Positions 27,216 to 36,739 of a stretch of DNA of 64,000 nt are shown one piece after another. Source of the stretch: Salinibacterium sp. SWN248. Lineage in GTDB: Bacteria > Actinomycetota > Actinomycetes > Actinomycetales > Microbacteriaceae. Each line of letters begins with the position of its first letter. Positions within the stretch are counted from its first letter, which is position 1. The stretch is from assembly GCF_015864575.1 (NCBI RefSeq), contig NZ_JADYWW010000001.1, positions 1,013,718 to 1,077,717 on the forward strand, read 5' to 3'. The notes beneath the pieces are model-generated. The model was not told the origin of the DNA. It saw only the letters and a list, made by a program, of their open reading frames with translations, and did not search any database. The position numbers and the translations under genes were made by a program.

Positions 27216-28001
27216 ATGACCGCCACACCACTCATACTCGGCCACCGAGGTGCCATGGCCTACGCGCCCGAGAACACGCTCGAAGCCTACGAACTCGGTG
27301 CTGATCAGGGAGCCGGCGGCATGGAGATCGACATCCACGCCACCCGCGACGGCATGATCGTGGCCATCCACGACGACACCATCGATCGCACCTCCAACGG
27401 CACAGGCCGTGTGTCGGAGCACCTCTTCGACGAGCTGCGCCGACTCGACTTCGGCACGGGGCTGCCGGGGGACTTCGCTGGGGCGCGCATCCCGACCTTG
27501 GATGAGATCTTCGACCTTGTTGAGCGCCGCGACCTCGTGCTCAACATCGAAGTCAAAGACATCTACCGTCACGATGACTCCTATGGCGAATTAGCCCGAC
27601 GTGCCGCCGACGAAGTGCTGCGCCGAGGTCTCGTCGAGCAAGTCTTCTTCTCGTCGTTCAACCACACGTCAATGGCTGAGCTCAAGCTCAGCCACCCCGA
27701 CGTGCGAACCGGTCTGCTTCACATGATGTCACTGCACGAGATCGGCAACTACGCTGCCACGACCGGTGCGGATGCCATCCATCCCGCTCATCTGGCCCTC
27801 ACGCCCGAGACCATGAGGCAGGCGCGCGCGGCGAACCTTGCCGTGAATGCCTGGACTATGCCAGCGCCATTCTCCAGCCGGAGTGAGGCGGAACAGATCG
27901 ACGACCTCATCGCCGCCGGTGTTGATTCGATCATCACGAACACGCCGGATATCGCTGTCGTGCGGCGAGCAGCGCTCGCGAAAGTAGAGGCGCTCGTATG
28001 A
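27216..28001 (+). CDS. Glycerophosphodiester phosphodiesterase (GDPD 1)
   Basis: 261 residues, a TIM-barrel GDPD releasing glycerol-3-phosphate from deacylated phospholipids. Catalytic and metal residues are intact: His10-Arg11-Gly12, PENT at 18-21, Glu37 and Asp39 in MEIDIH, and His52-Asp53 in AIHDD. No signal peptide is present, so it acts on imported substrate in the cytoplasm. AAAGAAG precedes the ATG. It overlaps the next gene by 4 bases and is the first gene after the GlpP-type terminator. Confidence 0.92.
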   Translation: MTATPLILGHRGAMAYAPENTLEAYELGADQGAGGMEIDIHATRDGMIVAIHDDTIDRTSNGTGRVSEHLFDELRRLDFGTGLPGDFAGARIPTLDEIFDLVERRDLVLNIEVKDIYRHDDSYGELARRAADEVLRRGLVEQVFFSSFNHTSMAELKLSHPDVRTGLLHMMSLHEIGNYAATTGADAIHPAHLALTPETMRQARAANLAVNAWTMPAPFSSRSEAEQIDDLIAAGVDSIITNTPDIAVVRRAALAKVEALV

Positions 28002-28753
28002 CTCTCGTTTTTGCGCGTCGAGGTGCCGCCGATGTCGCACCGGAGAATTCTCTCGCCGCGATTGAGCAGTCGCTTCGCCGTGGGGCTGACGGGGTCGAAA
28101 TCGACGTTCGACTCTCGCGGGATGCTGAACTTATCGCGCTTCGCGGCGCAAGCGTTCTCTACGATGGTCAGCCAAAGGCGCTTGTCGAAGAGCTCACCTT
28201 GGCTGAGTTGAAGACGGTCGACATTGGCGTTGGGCGCGAGGGATTCGCTGGCACCCGAATTCCGACGCTTGCTGAAGTGGTCGAGTTGCTGGCCGGTTCC
28301 GATGCCCATCTCATCCTTGATGTGAAGGAAGACCCGCAGCACGGTGAGGGAGCCAGCCCCGCCGCTGTTGCGGTCGCAGAGCTCGTGCACAAGCGTCGTA
28401 TGCACGAGCGCGTGACAATCACCTCCACTAATCATGTGTCGATGGCGGCGCTTGCTGTCGCGCATCCGTCTCTCAAGATTGGTCTTCGCCACCTTGTCGT
28501 GATGGAAGAGGCCGCATCGTATGCCGCTGCGGTCGGAGCGATCGCCCTTCACCCGATCGCTGTCGGCGCCGCCACCGGCGACGTGCATGGTGCGCGAGCT
28601 CTCGGTGTGATGGTGTGTGCATCCACCCTGGTTGCCGAGTTCTGGCCCGTCACCGAAGAGGAGCAGCTCGATCAACTCTTCGCTCTCGGGGTCGACGCTG
28701 TGGTCACCGATTCGTACCAATCCGCTCTCAACCGTCGAGGAGTATCCGCATGA
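27998..28753 (+). CDS. GDPD-like protein with degenerate active site (GDPD 2)
   Basis: 251 residues that align along the whole length with the neighbouring GDPD proteins (VAPENS, VEIDVRLSRDAEL, GTRIPTLAEVVELL). The two catalytic histidines are gone: the HRG motif is Arg7-Arg8-Gly9, and the HD pair is Arg49-Gly50. The metal-site Glu34 and Asp36 remain. The frame is intact and coupled on both sides by 4-base overlaps, so it is maintained rather than decaying. It may be a binding or regulatory pseudo-enzyme. Activity is not expected. Confidence 0.85.
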   Translation: MTLVFARRGAADVAPENSLAAIEQSLRRGADGVEIDVRLSRDAELIALRGASVLYDGQPKALVEELTLAELKTVDIGVGREGFAGTRIPTLAEVVELLAGSDAHLILDVKEDPQHGEGASPAAVAVAELVHKRRMHERVTITSTNHVSMAALAVAHPSLKIGLRHLVVMEEAASYAAAVGAIALHPIAVGAATGDVHGARALGVMVCASTLVAEFWPVTEEEQLDQLFALGVDAVVTDSYQSALNRRGVSA

Positions 28754-29583
28754 ACCGGTCTGCATTGAGCAGCGGCGATCGACCGACCATCGATAGCCGC
28801 ATCATCGCCCACCGCGGTGCCAGCAGCTACGCGCCGGAGAACACTCTTGCCGCGTTCGAGCTTGCCGCCGAAATGGGAGCGACCAAGATCGAATTGGATG
28901 TTGACGTTACGAGCGACGGACATCTGGTCGTCTTGCATGACCCCCGTGTCGATCGAACGTCAGACGGCATGGGCTGGGCGCGGGATTTCACTCTCGCCGA
29001 GTTGCGCGTGCTCAACTTCGATCGCGGGTTTGAGGGCCAGTTCGCTCGCGCGGTTACTCGCATCCCGACGCTCAGTGAAGTGTTGTCGTTCGCGGCCGAG
29101 CGAGGCGTCTGGGTCAACATCGAGACGAAAGATTTCACCAACTCGTGGGGTGCTGTCAACGATCTCGTTGCCGCCGAAGTTCGCGCGCATGATGGGGTTG
29201 GCTCGACCCTGATTTCGTCGATAAACCATCGCGCTATCGCTGGTTTCGCTCGCTCCTACCCAGAGTTCACGACGGCGATCGCATTCGTCGAAACCTTCGC
29301 CGATCTGCCCGGCTATGCGCGCCGCTGCGGCGCGAACGTGTTGCACCCCCATTTCTCCCTCATCAACGAGCGATTTGTTGCGGAAGCGCGAGAGCACGGG
29401 CTGGGCATCAACGCCTGGACTATCGACGACGACGCAGCCGCTGACCGCATCCTCGAGTTCGATATCGATGGTCTGATGTCGAATCGACCCGATGTCGGCA
29501 ACGTCCAGAACCGCGGCGTCGATAACTGCGGTGACCAGCACCCACCACACAGCACATCCCACAACACGGAGGCACGCGCATGA
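28750..29583 (+). CDS. Glycerophosphodiester phosphodiesterase (GDPD 3)
   Basis: 277 residues with a complete GDPD site: His21-Arg22-Gly23, PENT, Glu48 and Asp50 in IELDVD, His63-Asp64 in VLHDPRVDRT. It lacks a signal peptide. The ATG at 28750 overlaps the stop of GDPD 2. A hydrophilic ~25-residue tail rich in His, Asn and Gln follows the last barrel strand (SNRPDV) and has no obvious role. It overlaps ugpC by 4 bases, so three GDPD-type genes and the importer share one transcript. Confidence 0.92.
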   Translation: MNRSALSSGDRPTIDSRIIAHRGASSYAPENTLAAFELAAEMGATKIELDVDVTSDGHLVVLHDPRVDRTSDGMGWARDFTLAELRVLNFDRGFEGQFARAVTRIPTLSEVLSFAAERGVWVNIETKDFTNSWGAVNDLVAAEVRAHDGVGSTLISSINHRAIAGFARSYPEFTTAIAFVETFADLPGYARRCGANVLHPHFSLINERFVAEAREHGLGINAWTIDDDAAADRILEFDIDGLMSNRPDVGNVQNRGVDNCGDQHPPHSTSHNTEARA

Positions 29584-30662
29584 GTCAGATTGAACTGCGA
29601 AACATTGGTAAGTCGTATGGCGACAAGGAGATCATCCCGAGCCTTGATCTCACGATCGAAGCCGGCAGCTTCTCGGTTCTCGTTGGCCCGTCGGGGTGCG
29701 GAAAATCGACAACGCTGCGCATGATTGCCGGTCTCGAGAAGCCAACCACTGGCACGATCTCGATTGGCGGAAAGACGGTCGACAATGTGACTCCCGGTCA
29801 GCGTGGTGTCGCCATGGTCTTTCAGAACTACGCCATCTACCCGACGATGACGGTGGAAGAGAACATCGAGTTTGGCCTGCGCAACAACAAGGTCCCCAAG
29901 CTGGAGCGCCGCGAACTCGTGCACGAGATTGCCGAGACCGTTGGCCTCACGCCGCACCTGCGCAAAAATCCTGATGCACTGTCGGGCGGCGAACGCCAGC
30001 GGGTTGCGTTGGCGCGCGCCATGGTCAAAAAGCCTGCCGTCTTTCTCATGGATGAACCGCTCTCCAACCTCGATGCGAAGCTGCGCCAGCACATGCGCAT
30101 TGAGCTCATCGAACTTCACGAACGCCTGGGGGCAACCTTCGTCTACGTCACTCACGACCAGGTCGAAGCGATGAGTATGGGCACCTCGATTGTGCTCATG
30201 GACGCGGGCCGCATCCAACAGCAATCGGCACCGACCGAGCTGTACGCGAAACCGCAGAACGTGTTCACGAGTCGCTTCATCGGAACCCCGCCCATGAACG
30301 TCGTGCCCATTGCTGCATTCGGTGCGGATGTCGCCGCCGATGCTCCCGAGGGCGCCGAGTGGCTCGGAGTGCGCCCTGAGCGACTCACGTTTGCCGACAC
30401 CAGCCGCCCCGTGGTGCCAGGCGAAACTGAGCTCACGGTCACCATCATCGCCCTCGAGAACCTTGGAGCGGAGCTCGTGTACCGCGCCGTGCTGCCCGAC
30501 GGCTCGCGCATTGCGATTAAGCGCTTCGACGAGATCGCGCGCCCCCTCGGTGACGCTCTCGTGCGAGTTGAGACCAACGACATCCACTGGTTTGATGCTA
30601 ACGAAGAGCGCATCGCCGAACCCGCTATCTCCGGCCAGGTCCGCGAGGTCGTCTCCGCATGA
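29580..30662 (+). CDS. ugpC: ABC transporter ATP-binding protein, UgpC-like
   Basis: 360 residues of the MalK/UgpC class: Walker A GPSGCGKST, Q-loop VFQNYAIYP, signature LSGGERQRVALARAM, Walker B VFLMDEPLSNLD, H-loop THD, then a C-terminal TOBE/OB regulatory region starting around GTPPMNVVP. It energises uptake of sn-glycerol-3-phosphate or glycerophosphodiesters. Assignment to the Ugp subgroup rests on the adjacent GDPD and permease genes. Coupled by 4-base overlaps to GDPD 3 and ugpA. Confidence 0.88.
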   Translation: MSQIELRNIGKSYGDKEIIPSLDLTIEAGSFSVLVGPSGCGKSTTLRMIAGLEKPTTGTISIGGKTVDNVTPGQRGVAMVFQNYAIYPTMTVEENIEFGLRNNKVPKLERRELVHEIAETVGLTPHLRKNPDALSGGERQRVALARAMVKKPAVFLMDEPLSNLDAKLRQHMRIELIELHERLGATFVYVTHDQVEAMSMGTSIVLMDAGRIQQQSAPTELYAKPQNVFTSRFIGTPPMNVVPIAAFGADVAADAPEGAEWLGVRPERLTFADTSRPVVPGETELTVTIIALENLGAELVYRAVLPDGSRIAIKRFDEIARPLGDALVRVETNDIHWFDANEERIAEPAISGQVREVVSA

Positions 30663-31540
30663 AAACCTCGCTACTGAGAGATCGACGGCTGTTGCCGTAC
30701 GCGCTCATCGCGCCAGCGCTCGTGATTCTCGCTGTCTTCTATCTGTATCCGATCGGCTACAACGCCGTACTGAGTGTCTTTTCCTGGGACCTCCGTGGTC
30801 CTATGAAGTTCGTCGGTTTCGGAAACTTCGCCGAGCTCTTCACTGACCCTGACTTCGGCAAGGTCATCCAGAACACACTCGTGTATATGGGCATGGAAGT
30901 GTCACTCGTCATGATCTTCGGTCTGATCTTGGCACTGTTTCTTAATCGCCAAGGCTGGCTCAGCGAATTCTTGCAAGGCGTCAGCTTTGCTCCCAACGTG
31001 ATCGCGCTGGTCTCGGTCTCGCTCATCTTTGTGTGGTTGATGGATGACGATATCGGGCTGTTCAACCAAATCTTGAGCGCAGTCGGGCTTGAGCCTGTTG
31101 GCTGGCTCTCCGATACCGAAGTCGCCCTGTTCTCGCTGGTTCTTGTGTCGGTCTGGAAGTCGGTCGGGCTGAACGCCTTGATTATCCTCTCGGCGTTGCA
31201 GTCGATTCCGCGGTACCTGTTCGAAGCCGCGGACCTCGACAATGCTTCGGCGTGGACCCGCTTTCGCAAGATCACCATCCCGATGATCTCGCCCACGCTG
31301 TTCTTTCTCGTTCTCGTCAACGTCATCGGGTCGTTTCAGGCCTTCGACACAATCAACGTCATGACGCAGGGCGGACCGCAAAGCTCAACCAACACACTCA
31401 TCTTCGCCGTCTACCGCGAAGGCTTCGAGTACTACCGAGTTGGTTATGCCGCTGCGATCGCCGTCGTGCTGATGGTGCTCGTGGGCCTCATCACCGTGCT
31501 TTATTTCCGCGCGTTCCAGAAAAGAGTGCACTACCGATGA
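30659..31540 (+). CDS. ugpA: ABC transporter permease, UgpA-like
   Basis: 293 residues with six membrane segments. The EAA loop that contacts the ATPase is visible as EAADLDNASAWTRFRKITIP. Sequence features such as YPIGYNAVLSVFSWDL at the N-terminus match carbohydrate-uptake (CUT1) permeases of the UgpA type. Coupled by 4-base overlaps to ugpC and ugpE, so it forms part of the same importer. Confidence 0.88.
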   Translation: MKTSLLRDRRLLPYALIAPALVILAVFYLYPIGYNAVLSVFSWDLRGPMKFVGFGNFAELFTDPDFGKVIQNTLVYMGMEVSLVMIFGLILALFLNRQGWLSEFLQGVSFAPNVIALVSVSLIFVWLMDDDIGLFNQILSAVGLEPVGWLSDTEVALFSLVLVSVWKSVGLNALIILSALQSIPRYLFEAADLDNASAWTRFRKITIPMISPTLFFLVLVNVIGSFQAFDTINVMTQGGPQSSTNTLIFAVYREGFEYYRVGYAAAIAVVLMVLVGLITVLYFRAFQKRVHYR

Positions 31541-32475
31541 CTACGACGATTGCCCCTCCCACGCCACCCACGGCTGCCGGTTCTTCGCGCGGCCCCGCGT
31601 CGTCACCGCCACCGCCCGTTACACCGAGCGCTCGCACGGCCCGAAGCGGCACGATTCTGTGGAAAGCGGTGCGCGTCATCGCACGCATCGTGGTGTCGCT
31701 CCTGCTCGTGTTGGTGTTCGCCGGTCCGTTCTACTGGATGGTGCTCACCGCCTTTCAGACAGCATCCGAAGCGCTCTCCATTCCTCCGCAGTTCTGGGTG
31801 GATGCCGTGCGCTGGGATAACTTCATTGCAGCGTTCGACCGGGTGAACTTTGGCCACTTCGCGTTGAACTCGGCAATCGTCACGGGCGGCACCCTGCTCG
31901 GTCAGTTTCTGATCATCGTGCCGGCCGCTTATGCCTTCGCACGTTTCCATTTCAAAGGCCGCGACGTGCTCTTCGGCGTCGTGTTGGCGACGATGATGAT
32001 CCCTGGCCAACTGATCTTCCTTCCGGTGTTCGCGATGTACGCCAAGATGGGGCTGCTCAACACACACCTCTCGCTGATCTTGCCCTTCATCGCGAGTGGG
32101 TTCGGCATCTTCTTGCTGCGTCAAACTTTCATGCGAGTGCCCGACAGCTTGATCGAAGCAGCGCGACTTGATCACGCGAGTGAGTTCACGATCATCCGTC
32201 GCATCATGTTGCCGCTGGCCAAACCGACCATCGTGACCATCGGGCTGATCACGTTCATTGGCACCTGGAATAACTATTTCTTCCCGCTGGTCTGGACCAC
32301 CACGGATGCGGCCCGCACGCTTCCGGTGGCCGTGCCGCGACTCGAAGCGCTCGATGAGATCGCGCCGACCATTGTGATGGCCGGAAACATGCTCCTCGTC
32401 GTGCCGATCCTCATCGTGTTCCTGTTTGCGCGCCGTCACATCATCTCGGCGTTCACCTATACCGGCGTCAAATGA
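31537..32475 (+). CDS. ugpE: ABC transporter permease, UgpE-like
   Basis: 312 residues. A Pro/Thr/Ser-rich cytoplasmic N-terminal extension of about 40 residues precedes six membrane segments. The EAA loop is EAARLDHASEFTIIRRIMLP; the TWNNYFFPLVW segment and C-terminal FAYTGVK-like ending are typical of UgpE/MalG proteins. ATG 31537 overlaps the ugpA stop by 4 bases. The proline-rich N-terminus is longer than usual. Confidence 0.88.
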   Translation: MTTTIAPPTPPTAAGSSRGPASSPPPPVTPSARTARSGTILWKAVRVIARIVVSLLLVLVFAGPFYWMVLTAFQTASEALSIPPQFWVDAVRWDNFIAAFDRVNFGHFALNSAIVTGGTLLGQFLIIVPAAYAFARFHFKGRDVLFGVVLATMMIPGQLIFLPVFAMYAKMGLLNTHLSLILPFIASGFGIFLLRQTFMRVPDSLIEAARLDHASEFTIIRRIMLPLAKPTIVTIGLITFIGTWNNYFFPLVWTTTDAARTLPVAVPRLEALDEIAPTIVMAGNMLLVVPILIVFLFARRHIISAFTYTGVK

Positions 32476-32510
32476 TGCCCTTCGATTTCCTCGTCCGCAT
32501 CAACCAACAA

Positions 32511-32540
32511 CGCACCACCTCAACACGCACCACCTCAACC
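32511..32540. repeat. Two adjacent 15-bp direct repeats before ugpB
   Basis: CGCACCACCTCAAC occurs at 32511 and 32526, as abutting 15-bp units differing at the last base, in the 86-base ugpE-ugpB gap. They are C/A-rich and probably unstructured in RNA; they may keep the ugpB ribosome-binding site free. Confidence 0.6.
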
Positions 32541-32561
32541 ACATCAAAGAAAGGCACCACC

Positions 32562-33887
32562 ATGTCCTCTACCCGTTTCTCGCGAGGTCGGGCACGCGCC
32601 GGCGTGCTCGCTTCGATTGCCCTCGGCTCGGTTCTGCTCTCTGGCTGCACCGCAGCCAATGCGGATGCCGCTAGCTACACCTACGAGCCCGGTGAAGAGA
32701 CCGTCGAGCTTGAGTTCTGGACCGCAGCCGTTGAAGACGTGAACCAGGAGCTCGTTGATATGTTCAACGAGACCCGTGGTGACGAGCTCAACATCCAGGT
32801 CACCGCCAACTACCAGGGCGACTACGTTGAGACCGAGCAGAAGGTCAACGCCGCAGCGCTCGCTGACACTCTTCCCAACATGTTTGTGGATGAGGTCGGC
32901 ATGACTGACCGGTTCGCTCGCGCCACCACCACGCTCAACCTCGAGCCGTACATGGCGGCTGTCGGGATGGACGACGCGGACTTCCAGATGGGCGAAACCG
33001 ACAACCTCTACGTTGATGGCGACATGTACGCCTTCCCGCACATGCGCAGCATTCCCGTCATGTATGTGAACCAGGACATGATGCGTGAACTCGGTCTCAA
33101 GGAGACCGGCCCCGAGACCTTCGATGAGTTCGAGGAATATCTTGAAGCAGCTCACGACTATGTCGGCGGCCCCGCGATGATCTTCTGCGACTACGACTTC
33201 TGGGTCATGGAAGCACTCTTCTACTCGTACGGCGGAACTGCTGTGCTCAACGACGACGAGACCGCGTCGATGTATGACACCGAGGGTGCCATCAAGACGA
33301 TCGAGTGGATCGCCGACCTCGAAGACCGCGACCTCATCAAGGTCACCGGTGCTGCAGACGTGAGCGCGTTCTTCGCGGCAGCCGGCAGCGCAGATACAGC
33401 ATTCACCTTCTTGAGCTCGGGCGGCATCCAGTCGATCCTTGGGCTTGCTGCCGGTAACGGAGTGGATGTTGGTGTCTCGCTGATTCCCGCCGGTGACAAC
33501 GGCCAGCGTGGTGTCTCAGTCGGTGGATCGAACATCTACCTCGCCAACACCGGTACGGACCAGGAGAAGGCCGCAGCATTCGAGTTCATGAAGTGGACAA
33601 GCGACACCGAGCAGGCTGCCTACTCCTCGTCGCGCACCGGGTACCTGCCCGTGCGTCTTTCGGCTCTCGAAACCGACCTGATCAAGGACCTCATGGAGAC
33701 CACTCCTGGCTATGCGGTTGCTGCTGAGCAGATCACCTACGGCAAGCCTCGCCCGATGACGAAGGCCTACAGCGAGCTCGAAGACCTCATGACCGAGCGC
33801 ATCCACGCCATCTACTTCGACGACCTCGACGCGTCAGAAGCGATGCCGGCACTCGCTGAAGAAGTCAACGAAGTGCTGAACCGCTAG
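32562..33887 (+). CDS. ugpB: ABC transporter substrate-binding lipoprotein, UgpB-like
   Basis: 441 residues. Lipoprotein signal ending LLSGCTA, then a type I/II solute-binding fold (SBP_bac_1/8) with VELEFWTAAVEDVNQELVDMF, LPNMFVDEV and SVGGSNIYLANTG. It captures the Ugp substrate outside the membrane. AAAGAAAGG precedes the ATG at 32562. Its position last in the operon, after an 86-base gap and with biased codons, fits extra expression of the binding protein. The exact ligand (G3P or glycerophosphocholine-type diesters) is inferred from the GDPD genes. Confidence 0.85.
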   Translation: MSSTRFSRGRARAGVLASIALGSVLLSGCTAANADAASYTYEPGEETVELEFWTAAVEDVNQELVDMFNETRGDELNIQVTANYQGDYVETEQKVNAAALADTLPNMFVDEVGMTDRFARATTTLNLEPYMAAVGMDDADFQMGETDNLYVDGDMYAFPHMRSIPVMYVNQDMMRELGLKETGPETFDEFEEYLEAAHDYVGGPAMIFCDYDFWVMEALFYSYGGTAVLNDDETASMYDTEGAIKTIEWIADLEDRDLIKVTGAADVSAFFAAAGSADTAFTFLSSGGIQSILGLAAGNGVDVGVSLIPAGDNGQRGVSVGGSNIYLANTGTDQEKAAAFEFMKWTSDTEQAAYSSSRTGYLPVRLSALETDLIKDLMETTPGYAVAAEQITYGKPRPMTKAYSELEDLMTERIHAIYFDDLDASEAMPALAEEVNEVLNR

Positions 33888-33909
33888 CGTTCTCCACACG
33901 CACGAAAGC

Positions 33910-33945
33910 AATGGCCGTGAACGGGGAAACCCGCTCGCGGCCGTT
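33910..33945 (+). terminator. Hairpin ending the GDPD-ugp operon
   Basis: A 16-bp stem with G-T pairs (AATGGCCG.../...CGGCCGTT) encloses a short A-rich loop 23 bases after the ugpB stop. The trailing T content is weak (GTCGTTGT). Confidence 0.7.
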
Positions 33946-34081
33946 GTCGTTGTGCCGTGAGGAGCACGCGCGAACAGCACGTCGCGGACGGAAGGGTCTT
34001 TGGGACGGTGCCCATCAGCGCACTGTCGCGTTCGCACGCACACCTCTAGTCGTACCAACGCCACCGTTGTAGCGTGGGGCT

Positions 34082-36739
34082 ATGACAACAGGCGTGTCGG
34101 AGGAACCGTGGCACGCGCTCGATTCTGCTGAGGCGTTTGTTCGTCTGAAGTCGAGCGCGCAGGGGCTGAGCACCGCCGAGGCCGCCGAACGGCAAGCCGA
34201 GTATGGGCCGAATCGGTTGGAAGTGCGCAAGCCAACGCCCGCCATAGTGGTGGCATTGCGACAGTTTCGCTCGCCGCTAATCGCGATCCTGTTGTTGGCC
34301 GCGACGATTACGCTGCTGCAGCAAGATTGGGTCGACTCGACCGCCATTCTCATTGTGCTCGTGCTGAATGCCTCGATTGGTTTTTGGGAAGAGACCCGGG
34401 CCGAGCGAGAAATGCGAGCCCTCGCCTCGCTCGCTGTTCCACGGGCACGCGCTCTGCGGGACGGCCACGTCATCCGTCTTCGAGCGGTGGATCTCGTTCG
34501 CGGTGATGTTGTCACGCTGGAGAGCGGTGAACAGGTAACCGCAGATGTCAGAATTGTTGATGCTCACGCGCTTCAGGTTGATGAATCGATGCTCACGGGG
34601 GAGTCGGAGCAGGTTCACAAAACTCCTGACGCGGTTCCCGTGCATGCGGCGACGGCCGACCGCCGCGGGATGCTCTACAGCGGTACGTTCGTCACATCTG
34701 GCCGTGCTCGTGGCGTGGTCGTCGCGACGGGACGCGACACAGAGCTGGGGCGGATAAACGAACTGATCCAAACCCGCCCGGAGAGAACGCCACTCCAGCG
34801 GAGCATCAACAGTCTCGAACGCCGCATTGGAGTTTTTGTGGCAGTCGTTGCCATCGCGGTGATCGCCACTGGTCTGTTGCTCGGCGAAGAACTCGAATCA
34901 GTCTTACTATCGGCGATCGCCATGGCGGTAGCAACCATCCCTGAGGCGTTGCCCGTCGTGATGACGGTCGCGCTGGCACTCGGAGTGCGCCGGATGGCAA
35001 CCCAGGGCGCGATCGTGCGCACGCTGCCGGCCGCCGAAACGCTCGGCTCGACGACGGTGATTGCGAGCGACAAGACGGGTACGCTCACCCAAAACCGCCT
35101 CGCCGTCGAGCGGGTGTGGGTGCCAGATCGCGGGGTCATTGAGGTCGAGGGCATGCGTTACGAGCCGAGTGGGGTGCTGCACGATCTCATCATGGCGGGT
35201 GCCCTCGTGAACGAGGCACACTCGCGCGATGATGACGAAGGCGGTTTCATCGGTGATGCCGTCGATGTTGCGCTTGCAGTGCTCGCTCGCTCGCTTGGCG
35301 TCACGAGTGACGATGACGAGCCCGATCAAGTGGCACGGCTGCCGTACGAACCACAGAACCGTTATTCACAGTCGCTGCGCCGTAACGACCAGCGGGAGAC
35401 GGATGCGGCACTCATGCTTTACGTCAAGGGCGCGCCGGAGCTCGTGCTCTCGATGTGTAGCGAGGAGGCCGGGGGAGGCTCCCTCGATGCGACCGCACGC
35501 CAGCGGGTGTACGACGCCCAGGCTGACCTGGCCAGCGATGGTTACCGCGTGTTGGCAATCGCCTGTCGAAGTGTGGAACACAACGAGCTCACGGGTCCGG
35601 AACTTCCGCACCCCAGCAAGCTCCAGCTGCTCGGCCTTGTTGCTCTCACCGATCCTCCGCGAGCGGAGGCCCTCGAGTCGATCGCCCTCTGTGTTGGGGC
35701 GGGGATCCGCGTCATCATGGTCACGGGTGACCACCCGTTGACGGCCACTACGATCGCACGACGACTCGGTATCGCCGACTGTGACGATGTAATCACGGGG
35801 GCCCAACTCGATGACCTCGACGATGCTGCGCTGGCTGACCGGGTAGCCCATGCCGGCGTTGTCGCGCGTGTTTCGCCGTCAGATAAACTTCGCGTTGTTC
35901 AGGCGTTGCAAGCCACGGGGGAAACGGTCGCAGTAACGGGGGACGGCGTGAACGACGCCCCCGCGCTGAAAGCGGCCGCTATCGGTGTTGCGATGGGCAA
36001 GACGGGCACTGACGTTGCGCGAGAAGCTGCGGATGTCGTGCTCACCGATGACCGTTTTGCCACCGTTGTCGAGGCGGTTCGGCAGGGCCGCATCGTGTTC
36101 TCGGCCATCCGCAAATCAACGTTCTTTCTGCTGTCGACTGGCTTCGGAATCATGCTGGCCGTCGCTATCAGCTTCTTTTTCGATCAGCCACTGCTGCTTA
36201 TCCCGGTGCAGGTGTTGTGGATCAACGTTGTCACGAGCGGCCTGCAAGATGTCGCGCTCGCGTTCGAGCCTGCGGAGGGGGATGAGCTTCGGCGGAGGCC
36301 GCGGGCAGCGCACGAGGGGATCCTGTCGCGTGAGTTGTGGGTGCGCACCGTGATGTCGTCGAGCTGGATGGCGACCGTGTTGATCATCACATTCCAGATG
36401 GCGCTCGCCGCAGGCTATGAACTGGATCACGTGCGCACGATCACGATGACGGTGTTTGTGCTGATGAGCTTCTTCCAAGCAGGTAGTGCGCGTACCGAGC
36501 GACGCTCGCTGTTCACTATCAGTCCGTTCAGCAACCCGTTCCTTGTTGCGACCGCCCTCGGCTCGCTCGGGCTGCAGTGGCTTGTGATGACGTGGCCGGT
36601 CAGCGCCAGCGTGCTGCAACTCGTGCCGCTCACGCTCGGGGAGTGGGTGGGCTGCGCAGCCGCCGCGTCGACCGTGCTGATCTTCATCGAGGTCGAAAAG
36701 CTTGTGCGCCGGGTTTTGGCGGGGCGAACACGATTGTGA
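34082..36739 (+). CDS. Cation-transporting P-type ATPase (P2 type)
   Basis: 885 residues. N-terminal cation-ATPase domain, A-domain with LTGESEQV, membrane helix 4 motif PEALPVV, phosphorylated Asp330 in DKTGTLTQNRL, nucleotide-binding KGAPE, hinge GDGVNDAPALKAA, and six C-terminal membrane segments. The overall order matches Ca2+/Na+/K+-type (P2) ATPases such as PMA1/PacL. PEAL in place of PEGL is common in bacterial Ca2+-like pumps. The transported ion is not certain. The gene stands alone. The 341 bases around it hold only the ugp terminator upstream and nothing obvious in 36740-36979. Confidence 0.92.
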   Translation: MTTGVSEEPWHALDSAEAFVRLKSSAQGLSTAEAAERQAEYGPNRLEVRKPTPAIVVALRQFRSPLIAILLLAATITLLQQDWVDSTAILIVLVLNASIGFWEETRAEREMRALASLAVPRARALRDGHVIRLRAVDLVRGDVVTLESGEQVTADVRIVDAHALQVDESMLTGESEQVHKTPDAVPVHAATADRRGMLYSGTFVTSGRARGVVVATGRDTELGRINELIQTRPERTPLQRSINSLERRIGVFVAVVAIAVIATGLLLGEELESVLLSAIAMAVATIPEALPVVMTVALALGVRRMATQGAIVRTLPAAETLGSTTVIASDKTGTLTQNRLAVERVWVPDRGVIEVEGMRYEPSGVLHDLIMAGALVNEAHSRDDDEGGFIGDAVDVALAVLARSLGVTSDDDEPDQVARLPYEPQNRYSQSLRRNDQRETDAALMLYVKGAPELVLSMCSEEAGGGSLDATARQRVYDAQADLASDGYRVLAIACRSVEHNELTGPELPHPSKLQLLGLVALTDPPRAEALESIALCVGAGIRVIMVTGDHPLTATTIARRLGIADCDDVITGAQLDDLDDAALADRVAHAGVVARVSPSDKLRVVQALQATGETVAVTGDGVNDAPALKAAAIGVAMGKTGTDVAREAADVVLTDDRFATVVEAVRQGRIVFSAIRKSTFFLLSTGFGIMLAVAISFFFDQPLLLIPVQVLWINVVTSGLQDVALAFEPAEGDELRRRPRAAHEGILSRELWVRTVMSSSWMATVLIITFQMALAAGYELDHVRTITMTVFVLMSFFQAGSARTERRSLFTISPFSNPFLVATALGSLGLQWLVMTWPVSASVLQLVPLTLGEWVGCAAAASTVLIFIEVEKLVRRVLAGRTRL

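Noticed and set aside
27788..28765. Minus-strand frame of 325 codons opposite GDPD 2
   Set aside because: Antisense shadow; the plus-strand genes are supported by family motifs and overlaps.
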